Part shown: piece by piece, positions 50,598 to 59,907 of the stretch
How the letters are laid out: the number at the start of each line of letters is the position of its first letter
How positions within the stretch are numbered: position 1 is the first letter of the stretch
Assembly (NCBI GenBank): GCA_018239665.1
Contig: JAFEGV010000005.1
Location: 1-60,037, forward strand
Origin: Verrucomicrobiota bacterium
Lineage (GTDB): Bacteria; Chlamydiota; Chlamydiia; Chlamydiales; Rhabdochlamydiaceae
Direction: 5' to 3'
DNA: 60,037 nucleotides
Position numbers and translations under genes: made by a program
The notes under the pieces: model-generated
What the model saw: the letters and a program-made list of their open reading frames with translations, nothing else
The model's database searches: none
What the model was told of the DNA's origin: nothing

Positions 50598-51763
50598 ATC
50601 ACACCTTTTGCGATGAGTTGAGGAAGGTCCTTGTCCCCTCTTCCGGACAAGTTGACGATGACGATCGAATCGGCAGGAAGCTCTCTGGCAACTTTGACAA
50701 TATGGGCCAATGCATGGCTCGATTCGAGCGCAGGGATGATCCCCTCTGTCTTCGACAGCAATTTAAAGGCAGCGAGCGCCTCGTCATCGGTGACCGATGT
50801 ATATTGGACGCGGCCGGTCTTAAATAACTGCGCGTGCTGCGGTCCCACGGCAGGATAATCGAGTCCAGCCGAAATGGAATGGGTGTGGCATACTTGCCCA
50901 TGTTCATCTTGCAGTAGATAGGTGCGGCAGCCGTGCAGGACACCGGGAGTTCCTCCTTGGAACCTTGCTGCATGCTCGCCGAGCTTATGGCCCTTGCCGC
51001 CAGCTTCTACGCCAACGAGGGCGACTTGAGGCAGGTCGATAAAAGCTGAAAAGATCCCGATCGCATTGGAACCGCCTCCGACGCAAGCGACAACTAAATC
51101 AGGGTCTTTTCCGACGCGAGAGCGGATCTGCTCTTTAGCTTCTTTGCCGATCACCGATTGAAATTGTGCGACCATCTCAGGATAAGGATGAGGGCCCAAT
51201 GCAGAGCCTAGGCAATAGTGGGTATCATCGGAATGGAAAGACCATTCTCTCAACGCTTCATTGACAGCATCTTTAAGGGTCATCGTTCCGCTACCTACGC
51301 TCACAACATTGGCTCCCAGCAATTTCATCCTCATGACGTTCGGCGCTTGCCGTTCCATGTCCACTTTTCCCATATAGACGACGCATTCAAGTCCAAGATA
51401 AGCGCAAGCTGTTGCCGTAGCTACGCCATGCTGGCCGGCTCCCGTTTCCGCAATGATCTTTTTTTTGCCCATTTTTTTGGCTAAAAGGCATTGGCCAAGG
51501 GCATTGTTGAGCTTATGGGCCCCGGTATGGAGCAGGTCTTCCCGTTTAAGAAAAATGCGAGGGCCGCCGATCGCCTTGGAAAATTGCTTCACTTCCGTAA
51601 GCGCAGTCGCCCTGCCTGCGTAATTCGTTAATATCTCGCTTAATTCTTGTGCGAATTCAGGACATGCGCGGACCTTCTCCCAAGCTTCTTGGAGCTCAAG
51701 CAACGGCGCCATTAATATTTCGGGGATGTACACTCCGCCAAATTCTCCGTAGTTCTTACTCAT
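50594..51763 (-). CDS. trpB: Tryptophan synthase beta subunit
   Basis: Joins indole and serine with PLP. The 389 residues contain the PLP lysine in [12 protein letters not shown], the [12 protein letters not shown] loop with the catalytic Glu, and the phosphate-binding [10 protein letters not shown]. This is the common TrpB1 class. The ATG at 51763 begins at the normal family N-terminus ([15 protein letters not shown]) and overlaps trpF by 8 bases. Starts further upstream would lie within trpF. Confidence 0.97.
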   Translation of the reverse strand: MSKNYGEFGGVYIPEILMAPLLELQEAWEKVRACPEFAQELSEILTNYAGRATALTEVKQFSKAIGGPRIFLKREDLLHTGAHKLNNALGQCLLAKKMGKKKIIAETGAGQHGVATATACAYLGLECVVYMGKVDMERQAPNVMRMKLLGANVVSVGSGTMTLKDAVNEALREWSFHSDDTHYCLGSALGPHPYPEMVAQFQSVIGKEAKEQIRSRVGKDPDLVVACVGGGSNAIGIFSAFIDLPQVALVGVEAGGKGHKLGEHAARFQGGTPGVLHGCRTYLLQDEHGQVCHTHSISAGLDYPAVGPQHAQLFKTGRVQYTSVTDDEALAAFKLLSKTEGIIPALESSHALAHIVKVARELPADSIVIVNLSGRGDKDLPQLIAKGVI

Positions 51764-52325
51764 ATGCTTTGACCCTTTCGATAAATGCCCGTATTTTTTC
51801 CCGATCCTTCTTTCCATCCGTTTCAACGCCGCTCGAGACATCGACGCCTGTCGGCTTAAAGAGCTCAATCGCTTCGCCGATGTTATAAATATCTAGGCCG
51901 CCAGCCATAAACCAAGCAGAGCTTGGCGGAACAAACTGGTCCCAGTCGAATGTCTTGCCGCTTCCCGGCTGTGCCGTTTCCATGATGATAAAGTCGGTGT
52001 CTTTGCGTAATAATCGATCTTTTTCGTTCACATAAAACCGGCTGTATTGCTGCGGGAGGTCCTCTTTTAATCCATATGCCTGGATATGTTGGATCCCGGC
52101 AATGTCTGCCATCGCCATGATCTCTTCTGCGCTCTTATCAACAAATACGCCGACAGGGACCGCGCCGGCTTTTTTTACAGCCTCTGCGATCACTTTGGCT
52201 TGGATCTCGCTAACAAACCGCTTCGAGGATGGAGCAAAAACAATCCCGATATAATGGGCTCCGCAATCGATAGAAAATTGAGCTGTTTCCGGGTCTGTTA
52301 CCCCGCATATCTTAATTAACGGCAT
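51756..52325 (-). CDS. trpF: Phosphoribosylanthranilate isomerase
   Basis: Converts phosphoribosylanthranilate to CdRP. The 189 residues form a TIM barrel with the N-terminal [12 protein letters not shown] (catalytic Cys), [12 protein letters not shown] and VGVFVD. The late [14 protein letters not shown] binds phosphate; the usual GGL-P-NV form is altered at Pro/Asn. It is slightly shorter than the average of about 205. It overlaps trpC by 10 bases and trpB by 8. Confidence 0.94.
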   Translation of the reverse strand: MPLIKICGVTDPETAQFSIDCGAHYIGIVFAPSSKRFVSEIQAKVIAEAVKKAGAVPVGVFVDKSAEEIMAMADIAGIQHIQAYGLKEDLPQQYSRFYVNEKDRLLRKDTDFIIMETAQPGSGKTFDWDQFVPPSSAWFMAGGLDIYNIGEAIELFKPTGVDVSSGVETDGKKDREKIRAFIERVKAYE

Positions 52326-53050
52326 CGGTTCAGCTCCTGGATTAATTTCTTAGGCTCTTGCGCAGTCACCAACGCCTCGCCCACCAGCACGGCATCAAAG
52401 CCCGCTTGCCTCATTTTTTGTCCGTCGCCAGCAGAACGAATTCCCGATTCAGCAATTTTAATGCAGTTTTGGGGAATGTGCGCCGATAACTGAACGGATG
52501 TTTCCAAATCGACATGAAAGCTTGATAAATTGCGGTTATTAACTCCGATGATCGTAGCGCCGCTCTTAACGGCCAATTCAAGTTCTTTTAGGTCATGCAC
52601 TTCAACGACAGGATCGAGCTGGTATCGTTTAGCCTCTTGAATGAACTCGGCCAGCTTCTCTTGAAGCGCTGCGACGATGAGAAGGACTGCGGTAGCGCCT
52701 GATCGGGCCGTCTGTTTGATCTGTCTGATGTCGACGATGAAGTCCTTGCGCAAGATCGGGATCGCCGGGAACGCATTGGCAACCTCTTGAAGATCGGCCA
52801 AACTTCCGCCGAACCCCACTTCATCCGTTAAAATGGAAAGGGCTTGAGCTCCGGCCTCAATGTACTGGCGCGCCAAAGCAACCGGATCTATAATCGGCGC
52901 AAGCGAGCCCTTCGATGGAGATTTCCGCTTAATTTCGGCAATCACCGTCAGATGTTCTCCGCGTAGCACTTCTTCAAATCGTTTAGGCTGCTGCAGACCT
53001 TTCACTTCTTCTTTTTTTCTAACAATGATCGCTTCGAGGTAGCCGCTCAT
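52316..53050 (-). CDS. trpC: Indole-3-glycerol phosphate synthase
   Basis: Closes the indole ring. The 244 residues contain AEIKRKSPSKGSLAP (catalytic Lys), LRKDFIVD, GVNNRNLSSFHVDLE and AESGIRSAGD, the family's signatures in order. The ATG at 53050 has GGAG at proper distance and a 4-base overlap with trpD; a start 12 bases earlier lacks that spacing. It is separate from TrpF, not fused as in E. coli. Confidence 0.96.
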   Translation of the reverse strand: MSGYLEAIIVRKKEEVKGLQQPKRFEEVLRGEHLTVIAEIKRKSPSKGSLAPIIDPVALARQYIEAGAQALSILTDEVGFGGSLADLQEVANAFPAIPILRKDFIVDIRQIKQTARSGATAVLLIVAALQEKLAEFIQEAKRYQLDPVVEVHDLKELELAVKSGATIIGVNNRNLSSFHVDLETSVQLSAHIPQNCIKIAESGIRSAGDGQKMRQAGFDAVLVGEALVTAQEPKKLIQELNRCR

Positions 53051-54039
53051 GACCGTCTCCATAGATTAAGTTGTTCGATCGCTTTGTTCTGTTGAATACA
53101 ATCTTTCACGATCTGGATCCCTTGCTGCACCGTCGGAGCGATACCATATAAATAGACTGCGACTGCCGCATTGAGGATCAGCGTATCGGCAATCGGGCCC
53201 GGTTTTCCTTCAAACGCATCGATCAGAAGCTGAGCGTTCATCTTGGCGTCGCCGCCCCGCAAAGCTTCTACAGTGCATGGCGAAAACCCCAGTTCCTGCG
53301 GGTCTAAATGAAACGGTTCGATCCCCTGTTCAGAGACCTGCAGGACCTTCGCAGGGCCGACTGTTGTGAGTTCATCGAGGCCGCTCCCATGAAAAATGAG
53401 GGCTCGTTTAAGTTTTTGGTCCAAAAGGATCTCCGCCATCTTGTCGACAAGGGCAGGATCTGCAACGCCGATCATGAGATAGTCAGGACTTGCCGGATTG
53501 AGCAAAGGGCCGATCAGATTGAAGAAGGTACGGATCTTGAGCCCTTTGCGAATCTCTTTAATTTTAAGCATCGCAGGATGATAGTCGGGAGCGAAGATAA
53601 AGCTGATCCCGATCTTTTCTATCAGTTCCTTGATCTCGTCAGGGTTCTTGTGGATCTCGATGCCGAGGGCTTCGAGCACATCGGCAGAGCCCGACTGGCT
53701 CGATACGCTGCGGTTTCCATGCTTGGCCACTTTGACGCCGCATGCAGCAGCTAGGATTGCGGCTCCCGTCGAAATATTGACCGTATGAGCGCCATCCCCT
53801 CCCGTTCCGACAATATCCAGAACCGGGCAAGAGAGATGGACCGAGGTCATGCAGGAGCGCATGGCTGCAATGACGCCGCTTAATTCTTCTACCGATTCCC
53901 CTTTTGCTCGCATTAAAGCAAGAAAAGCTGCTGTCTGATGGGGGTCTGCATCCGATAAAATCTCGTCGATCGCCAGTTTACTTTCCGTATGAGTTAAATT
54001 CTGTGCAACGAGCAGCTTTTCAAGGGCCTGTTTTAACAT
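53047..54039 (-). CDS. trpD: Anthranilate phosphoribosyltransferase
   Basis: Attaches phosphoribosyl to anthranilate. The 330 residues include the PRPP-binding VGTGGDGAHTVNIST, KHGNRSVSSQSGSADVLE and the anthranilate-site segment FFNLIGPLLNPA. It is monofunctional, not fused to TrpG. It overlaps trpG by 7 bases and trpC by 4. Confidence 0.96.
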   Translation of the reverse strand: MLKQALEKLLVAQNLTHTESKLAIDEILSDADPHQTAAFLALMRAKGESVEELSGVIAAMRSCMTSVHLSCPVLDIVGTGGDGAHTVNISTGAAILAAACGVKVAKHGNRSVSSQSGSADVLEALGIEIHKNPDEIKELIEKIGISFIFAPDYHPAMLKIKEIRKGLKIRTFFNLIGPLLNPASPDYLMIGVADPALVDKMAEILLDQKLKRALIFHGSGLDELTTVGPAKVLQVSEQGIEPFHLDPQELGFSPCTVEALRGGDAKMNAQLLIDAFEGKPGPIADTLILNAAVAVYLYGIAPTVQQGIQIVKDCIQQNKAIEQLNLWRRS

Positions 54040-54620
54040 GACGCCACCTTCTGCGTAGCGATTTTAACGAAATTGGCGAGGAGGATTGAGCCTTGCTCCG
54101 TTAAAATCGACTCAGGGTGGAATTGGATGCCAAAACAGGGGTAGATATGATGCTTGACCCCCATAATCAAACCATCAGGTGTTTCCGCGTCGATCCGCAA
54201 TTCTTTGGGCAAGCTTTGCTTGTCGACGACAAGAGAATGATATCTTCCCGCTTGGAAGGGAAGGTTGACTTTTTCAAAAAGGCCTTTTCGAGAATGAAAG
54301 ACGGTCGTCTTTTTTCCATGGACGATCTGTGGCGCTCTTACAACTTGGCCGCCAAATGCAATCCCGATCGCCTGATGCCCCAAACAAACGCCTAAAATCG
54401 GAACCGTAGGAGCAAATCTTCGGATCAGCTCCACGCAAATCCCCGCATCTTCAGGGCGTCCCGGTCCCGGAGAGATCACAATCGCGTCAGGCGCCAGCTT
54501 TTCAATTTCTCCTAAGGTAATCTGGTCGTTGCGCACAACCTTGACATCCCCGTGCTGCTGAGCGATCAATTGATAAAGGTTATAAGTAAAGCTATCGTAG
54601 TTATCGATCAGTAAAATCAT
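54033..54620 (-). CDS. trpG: Anthranilate synthase component II (glutamine amidotransferase)
   Basis: Supplies ammonia from glutamine to TrpE. The 195 residues show LIDNYDSFTYNLYQ, the oxyanion motif ISPGPGRPEDAG, the nucleophile C79 in LGVCLGHQAIG, and the His/Glu pair in FGIQFHPESI. Similar proteins (PabA) serve folate synthesis. Its place between trpE and trpD makes Trp the main role, and dual use is possible. It overlaps trpE by 4 bases. Confidence 0.95.
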   Translation of the reverse strand: MILLIDNYDSFTYNLYQLIAQQHGDVKVVRNDQITLGEIEKLAPDAIVISPGPGRPEDAGICVELIRRFAPTVPILGVCLGHQAIGIAFGGQVVRAPQIVHGKKTTVFHSRKGLFEKVNLPFQAGRYHSLVVDKQSLPKELRIDAETPDGLIMGVKHHIYPCFGIQFHPESILTEQGSILLANFVKIATQKVASC

Positions 54621-56074
54621 AGTACTCCCTCCTCGACCATGCGGATCGCCTCAAGCACCCCTTTGGCCTTGTGTCGCGTCTCTTCAGCTTCTTTCATCGG
54701 ATCGGAATCGAAGACGATTCCGGCTCCGGCCCTAACAGTAATGGTCCCGTCTTGCAGCACCGCCATGCGGATAGCGATACAGCTGTCCATTTCTCCCGCA
54801 TTGTCGATCGTGCATACCGCACCGCCGTAAAGTCCTCGCCGCGACTCTTCCAGCTCGTCGATGATCTCCATCGCCCGAATTTTAGGAGCGCCGCTCAATG
54901 TGCCGGCAGGAAACGCAGCTTTAAGCGCATCGAGCGCATCGTAGCCGGACCTTAAGTCCGCTTCCAAAATGCTCACCAGATGCGTTACGTGCGCAAAATG
55001 GCGCACCGTCTTTAACTCTTTCACGTGGACAGATCCCACCTCGGCAATGGCGCCCAGATCGTTTCTTCCTAGGTCGACGAGCATCATGTGCTCGGCATCT
55101 TCCTTCGGATCGTTTAGCAGCTCTTTGGCAACCAAGTCATCTTTTTCCATACAGCGAGGTCGCGTGCCCGCAATCGGCATCGTCTGGACCTTGCCTTTTT
55201 CTAGTTTGATCAAACGCTCAGGCGATGCTCCGGCAACAGTAAAATCTCGAGTCTCGATATAGAACATAAAAGGAGATGGATTGGCCATCCGCAAAGCGCG
55301 GTAGACATCGAACAAAGATCCTGAGAAAGGCTTTTGGAACGAACGGGAGATAACGATCTGGAACGCATCGCCTTGGGCGATATACTCTTTAGCCCGCTTC
55401 ACTTTTTCACAGAAGGCCGCATCGCTCATCTCTTCTTTCAGCGGCGCTGCAGCCGCAGCAGGTCTTTTCTCTCGAGAGGCTGGTTGGGCAAGTTTTGCTT
55501 TAAGCGTCGCTATCTCTTCCATCGCCTTGGTATAATTGATAGCGGAATCTCCACCTTCGACGACGATAGAGATCGTAATCGTTCCTTTAATGTGGTCGAA
55601 CGCGATATAAGTGCGGTGAAAGTCAAACAGAAAATCGGGAACAGAACCTTGAGGGTGGCGATCGGGCACCTCTTCAAAATGGCGCACTGCGTCGTAAGAT
55701 AAGAAGCCGACAGCCCCACCGACGAGCGGCGGCAGATTAGGATCGGCAGCGCAACGCATCTCGGCTAAAATCCGGCGCAAGCTCAACAGAGCCGGCCCTT
55801 TGAGGTCTTGGACTGAGTCCTTAGATTGAAAACGGGAATGAGTTTTATCGACCCGAAAGCTTCCGACGGGGTCAAAAGCGATCAATGAAAATCTGCCGAC
55901 CTCTTTGTCCTTAATGGCCGACTCAAGAAGAGCGCAGCCGGGGCCTTGCTTGCGGATCATATCGAAACAGACATAGGGAGTCAAATCATCGCAGGGAAAT
56001 TCGCGATAGACGGCAACACGCTTGCGTGTTTGAGACAGCTTTAGATAGTCTTCCAGGCTCAATTGCTTAAACAT
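54617..56074 (-). CDS. trpE: Anthranilate synthase component I
   Basis: Makes anthranilate from chorismate. The 485 residues have an N-terminal domain with ALLESAIKDKEVGRFSLIAF; the LLES element binds Trp for feedback inhibition in this family. A chorismate-binding domain follows with DLGRNDLGAIAE, FPAGTLSGAPKIRAMEII and RRGLYGGAV. The ATG at 56074 has GGGAG about 8 bases upstream and is preferred over an earlier TTG. It follows trpR after 28 bases. Confidence 0.95.
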   Translation of the reverse strand: MFKQLSLEDYLKLSQTRKRVAVYREFPCDDLTPYVCFDMIRKQGPGCALLESAIKDKEVGRFSLIAFDPVGSFRVDKTHSRFQSKDSVQDLKGPALLSLRRILAEMRCAADPNLPPLVGGAVGFLSYDAVRHFEEVPDRHPQGSVPDFLFDFHRTYIAFDHIKGTITISIVVEGGDSAINYTKAMEEIATLKAKLAQPASREKRPAAAAAPLKEEMSDAAFCEKVKRAKEYIAQGDAFQIVISRSFQKPFSGSLFDVYRALRMANPSPFMFYIETRDFTVAGASPERLIKLEKGKVQTMPIAGTRPRCMEKDDLVAKELLNDPKEDAEHMMLVDLGRNDLGAIAEVGSVHVKELKTVRHFAHVTHLVSILEADLRSGYDALDALKAAFPAGTLSGAPKIRAMEIIDELEESRRGLYGGAVCTIDNAGEMDSCIAIRMAVLQDGTITVRAGAGIVFDSDPMKEAEETRHKAKGVLEAIRMVEEGVL

Positions 56075-56102
56075 CAGTTTACTCCCGTTCAATCTCCGGG
56101 AG

Positions 56103-56393
56103 CTACATTTGGGCTTGTAGAAACTCCCTAAAGATCGGTTTTATAGTCTTGAGTGCATTGGATCCGCGCGTAATTTTCGAAATGCTGATCTGAAGGTCCT
56201 TGGCGATCTCCCGCTGGGGCAATTTCCCCTGCAGCAGCGCCTTGATCAGCTGAAACCTCAGTGCCAGGTCTTCTTGCTCTTCCAACGTCAGGAATAGCTC
56301 TAGCAGGGCGTCCAGCTTGTCCTCCTTCACAGCAGCATGGCAAAGCTCTTTAAAGCCCCGCCAGCCATCTTCTACGGCCGACTCATTGTGCAT
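56103..56393 (-). CDS. trpR: Trp operon repressor
   Basis: A 96-residue helical DNA-binding protein. The segment LFLTLEEQEDLALRFQLIKA and the helix-turn-helix LPQREIAKDLQISISKITRG followed by SNALK match TrpR closely. Trp acts as co-repressor. It heads the operon trpR-E-G-D-C-F-B-A-DAHP synthase, so it would be autoregulated, as in Chlamydia where trpR also precedes trp genes. A palindrome over the promoter at 56412-56431 is the likely operator. The ATG at 56393 is chosen; a GTG 6 bases upstream is possible. Confidence 0.94.
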   Translation of the reverse strand: MHNESAVEDGWRGFKELCHAAVKEDKLDALLELFLTLEEQEDLALRFQLIKALLQGKLPQREIAKDLQISISKITRGSNALKTIKPIFREFLQAQM

Positions 56394-56411
56394 ACACACA
56401 CTCTCTTTTCT

Positions 56412-56445
56412 TGTAATTGTACACCGTTACATGAATATTTGTCAA
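56412..56445 (-). promoter_or_regulatory. trp promoter with candidate TrpR operator
   Basis: On the minus strand, TTGACA (56445-56440) and TACAAT (56421-56416) are 18 bases apart. The 20-base imperfect palindrome TGTAATTGTACACCGTTACA (56412-56431) covers the -10 box; 14 of 20 positions are symmetric. Its place matches the trp operator of enterobacteria, but the CTAG core of those operators is absent. Confidence 0.6.
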
Positions 56446-56720
56446 AACAGTTTTTGTCCATCGCCTCCATTTATATTCTTAGCATGCTGATTGTTAAAGG
56501 TTTAAAAAAATTCTCTTTGATAATCAAAGCGAACGTTCAAGCTCGAAAGGCCGTTGCATATAGCTTAAGCGGCATAAACAGATGATTAAATAAATTTATT
56601 TACGAATGCTGTAAAGTTATTATTGCACATTCAACAGAACACACAATCGTGGTATAACTTTGAAATCAATTTGTTAAAATTAAATAGAAAATCAAATAAA
56701 AGCTTTAAAGGGAATCCGGA
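56446..56720. other. AT-rich divergent spacer between trpR and the LRR/NEL gene
   Basis: No ORF or RNA gene is supported. A plausible plus-strand promoter is TTCAAC, 17 bases, TATAAC around 56629-56657. The segment CATTCAACA recurs in the leader of the C58-like gene near 27212, which may reflect a shared control element of effector genes or chance. Confidence 0.35.
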
Positions 56721-59021
56721 ATGGCAACATTTACTTATGGACACCAAGGATCATCTTCAAGTTCAAGACCTATTAACCCATTCTCGCTGCTTTACGACCT
56801 CTACGCGCATTCTACCCCCGATTCCCAAACTGAGAGCCGAGAACAGATCAATGCTCTCCCTTTAGATATCAGGCAAAAACTCTTCTGGAACGTATGGAAC
56901 CTCAATAACCGCCCATTTGAGAGCAATTACGGAGAAGTCCACGTTCTGGACAACCGGAATGTATTACTTCAAGCCATCACAAATATTGCTCGAGAAGCTT
57001 ACGGCCGCCTCCCAAGGCCTGACCAACAACGGTTATCCTATGCCTACGAAAACCGCTTTGCAGGTCAATTATTGCTGGAACTCTCCGCTTTGCAAGATCG
57101 TCATCCTATCGCCGATAATCAAACGATCTATGAAAAGCTTCTGAACCTAATTTTTATTCTGGAAGGAGAAGACCTATTAGAGATCGAGCAAATCGTCCAT
57201 TCTCTTCCCGTCGATCTGCAACAAAGGATTTTCTGGAACATCTGGGACCTTGCCGGCCGCCCGCCTGAAAACAATTATGGCGAAATCCATTTGCTCGATT
57301 CGAAATCAAACTTACAACTAGCAGTTTCTAGAATTACTCATCATTTCTTAGATCAGCTTAAAGAAAAGGAGGAAATTTTAGATGAGCTCTATGTCTTGGG
57401 GTGTGTTGATAGCTACGACAGGACAAGCGCTATCCAAATTTTAACAGTTCTTAATGAGCATCTTGAAAATCTAACCCCTGAAATGAGGAACATTATTGAT
57501 GAATGGAGCGAATGGGGCAACGATCCTCATGCAAAAGAAGCGCTAATCCAATTTATCAATAATCCCACACAAACAATATTGGACTTAAGCGGAACTCAAA
57601 TCCATTTATTACCCGAAATATTTCATCTTGAGCCTTTCGTTTCAAGGCTTAAGGAGTTTAGTGCCTCCCATTGCGATCTCTTATTCCTGCCTGATTCCAT
57701 GCATGTATTACAACCTCTTACCCGCATGGACATTTCCTACAATCCAAGCTTTAATGCGTTCCAGGAGTCGATCGGACAATTGACTAATTTGAAAATCCTT
57801 AAAGCAGACCACTGCAACCTGATCTCCCTTCCCAAATCGATCGGTGATTTACGGGCGCTAACCTATCTTTATTTAGCAAACAATCCATATCTTGAACCCT
57901 CTTCATTAGACCTGTTGGCTCATTTAGATCCTTCGGTCAAGATCGATATCGAAGTCGGTTGTTCCCCCTCTTCAGCACAGCAACAAGCAAGCAGCTCAGT
58001 TCCTTCCTCTTCTATTAATGTCGATCCGGAAGTCCTATCCCGACTAAATTCAATCAAAGCAATTGCTGAAAGCCACCCTGATAGTCTGCATGCTTTGACC
58101 CACCACTTTTCTCCCAATTCTAAGATCCTCACCTTCGATTTGGACCAGTTGGCGAAACAATATATCACGAGCGATGCGCAATATTCTTCTGTAGAATTGT
58201 CCAACTTCATTGACTGGTCAGACATTCCTGCAGCCGACGGAAGCCGAACACAATTTCAAGACGCGATCCAAGAATACATTGAAGAACAAAGCTACGACCC
58301 GCAATCTATTGTTGCCAATCGGTACTTTGGCCTTTTAGCCGCATACTTTACCAGCCAACGCAAGCGGGTTAGCATAGGATCTAATGAAGAAACCAGGTTA
58401 AAAGAACAGTTTCGCAGAGTATACCATGCGATCATCGATGCAGACGAAGACTGTGTCGACCAAATGCTCTCTCAGTTGGAACCTTTGGTCCTAGATATCG
58501 TAGCTGAAGGCGACCTCGCTCAGAGCGCCTGCGCCGACCAAATGAAAATCATCCATTTTACAGGTCTTGCCCTTTGCAAATATCGGAACAATCTCTTGAA
58601 ACAGATCGTTGCTAAAGAATTTCCTTATGAACCGCACGTGGCAGACTTGGAAAGATATATTTCCAAGCAAATTGCAACAGAGATTGGTCAGAACGGCGAG
58701 ATTTTTGAGACCGGAGCTCTCTTCACAGGAGTTGTCTCCGACCTTGAAGGAAAAACTGCGCTGGCTAAAGCGCGATTTAAAGAGCAATACAAGCCATTAG
58801 AATATCTATTAAGAGATCTACGAACTTACCATGCCATCAACCAGGTATCGCGCAATCAAATCTTACTTTGGGCAAGAAACAACTTCGATCTAGATAATTT
58901 GAGTCCTTTGCTGTCTGAAGATCCAAAGGGCTATGAAGCCGCAGAGGGAGGCAATTTCACCTATCCGGGACTCGTCTTGCTCTTAGACCAAATCGGGATT
59001 GTGCATCCACGGAACAGTTAA
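56721..59021 (+). CDS. LRR protein with NEL-like (IpaH/SspH) E3 ubiquitin ligase domain and novel N-terminal modules
   Basis: A 766-residue protein in three parts. Residues about 45-92 and 158-208 are two copies of a module (LPxDxQQxiFWNiWxLxxRPxEnNYGEiHlLD) also found in the branching-enzyme fusion. Residues about 272-410 hold a short LRR block (LDLSGTQIHLLPEI; HCNLISLPKSIGDLRAL). The C-terminal part resembles the NEL domain of secreted ubiquitin ligases. It has a C-x-D motif, C604-A-D606 in QSACADQM, then a helical region with DLERYISKQI and VVSDLEGKTALAKARF, matching NEL's order after the catalytic Cys. Ligase activity and secretion are inference. It is monocistronic with a terminator at 59039. 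Confidence 0.72.
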   Translation: MATFTYGHQGSSSSSRPINPFSLLYDLYAHSTPDSQTESREQINALPLDIRQKLFWNVWNLNNRPFESNYGEVHVLDNRNVLLQAITNIAREAYGRLPRPDQQRLSYAYENRFAGQLLLELSALQDRHPIADNQTIYEKLLNLIFILEGEDLLEIEQIVHSLPVDLQQRIFWNIWDLAGRPPENNYGEIHLLDSKSNLQLAVSRITHHFLDQLKEKEEILDELYVLGCVDSYDRTSAIQILTVLNEHLENLTPEMRNIIDEWSEWGNDPHAKEALIQFINNPTQTILDLSGTQIHLLPEIFHLEPFVSRLKEFSASHCDLLFLPDSMHVLQPLTRMDISYNPSFNAFQESIGQLTNLKILKADHCNLISLPKSIGDLRALTYLYLANNPYLEPSSLDLLAHLDPSVKIDIEVGCSPSSAQQQASSSVPSSSINVDPEVLSRLNSIKAIAESHPDSLHALTHHFSPNSKILTFDLDQLAKQYITSDAQYSSVELSNFIDWSDIPAADGSRTQFQDAIQEYIEEQSYDPQSIVANRYFGLLAAYFTSQRKRVSIGSNEETRLKEQFRRVYHAIIDADEDCVDQMLSQLEPLVLDIVAEGDLAQSACADQMKIIHFTGLALCKYRNNLLKQIVAKEFPYEPHVADLERYISKQIATEIGQNGEIFETGALFTGVVSDLEGKTALAKARFKEQYKPLEYLLRDLRTYHAINQVSRNQILLWARNNFDLDNLSPLLSEDPKGYEAAEGGNFTYPGLVLLLDQIGIVHPRNS

Positions 59022-59038
59022 CAATCCCTCTCTAAACG

Positions 59039-59064
59039 AGTAGTCTGCCGCAAGGCGGACTACT
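59039..59064. terminator. Bidirectional hairpin between convergent genes
   Basis: AGTAGTC-T-GCC-GCAA-GGC-G-GACTACT folds into a stem of ten pairs with one internal mismatch, between the LRR/NEL gene and the convergent pseudouridine synthase. T-runs on either side are short. Confidence 0.65.
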
Positions 59065-59907
59065 TTACGCTCGAACTAGGCGGTCAAAATCTTCCGGCAG
59101 CGGGACCTCGAAATGCATCCGTTTGCCAAGGGCCGGATGGGTGAAAGAGACGCTCTGCGCATGAAGGCAAAGCCTTTTGAGGGGGTTGGAAGCGGAGCCG
59201 TATTTTTTATCCCCCACGATCGGAAATCCGGCTTCGCTGCAATGCACGCGCAACTGGTTTTTTCTCCCCGTTTGGAGCTTAAGCTTCAAGCAGGTATAGC
59301 GGGAGTTTTGCGCTGCGACATCATAATACGTGATCGCCAGCTTGCCCATTTTTTCCGCCAAAGTCGAAGAGACGAAGTAGTTCCCATCTTCTTTCAGATA
59401 GCTCTCCCAAGTCCCCTTCTTTTCAGGCACTTTGCCATGCACGATCGCCGTGTAGATCTTTTCGATCGAGCGCTTTTCAAATTGCTCTTTTAAAGAGTCC
59501 CGGACAGATTCGGTGTAGGCAAAGATCATCACTCCCGAGGTTTCCCGATCGAGGCGGTGGACTGGAAAAACGCGACCCGGATGGCGCCTGCGCTTTAAGA
59601 TCGTGTGCGCTGTGTACTCGTCGTGGAAGTCCGTTGCGACGCTGAGCAGCCCTTCCGGTTTTTCCAATACGACAAGATGCTCATCCTCAAATAAAATTTT
59701 AATATCACCGCGGGCAAATTGCACACGGGGGCCTACTGCCACTTCCTGACCGGGCAATACCGGATGAGAACTGCGATTGACCACCTTGCCTGCCACCAAT
59801 ACCCTCCCCTTCTCGATCCAAGAGCGCAACGTATTATTTGAACTGTCGGGAGAAAGCTCCTTTAAGATCTCAATGACAGGAGCTTGCTGCTTAGCAATGG
59901 TTTTCAT
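59065..59907 (-). CDS. RluA-family rRNA/tRNA pseudouridine synthase
   Basis: A 280-residue enzyme that isomerises uridine to pseudouridine in rRNA or tRNA. The N-terminus is an S4-like RNA-binding segment (LRSWIEKGRVLVAGKVV). The catalytic Asp is in FPVHRLDRETSGVMIFA, and the late QTGRKNQLRVHCSEAGFPIV with GDKKYG completes the RluA signature. The closest named relatives are RluC/RluD, but the target site cannot be assigned. It ends next to the bidirectional hairpin. Confidence 0.93.
   Translation of the reverse strand: MKTIAKQQAPVIEILKELSPDSSNNTLRSWIEKGRVLVAGKVVNRSSHPVLPGQEVAVGPRVQFARGDIKILFEDEHLVVLEKPEGLLSVATDFHDEYTAHTILKRRRHPGRVFPVHRLDRETSGVMIFAYTESVRDSLKEQFEKRSIEKIYTAIVHGKVPEKKGTWESYLKEDGNYFVSSTLAEKMGKLAITYYDVAAQNSRYTCLKLKLQTGRKNQLRVHCSEAGFPIVGDKKYGSASNPLKRLCLHAQSVSFTHPALGKRMHFEVPLPEDFDRLVRA

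Noticed and set aside
51764..51868. N-terminal extension of trpB by 35 codons
   Set aside because: It lies wholly inside trpF and is not part of the TrpB family; the start at 51763 fits.
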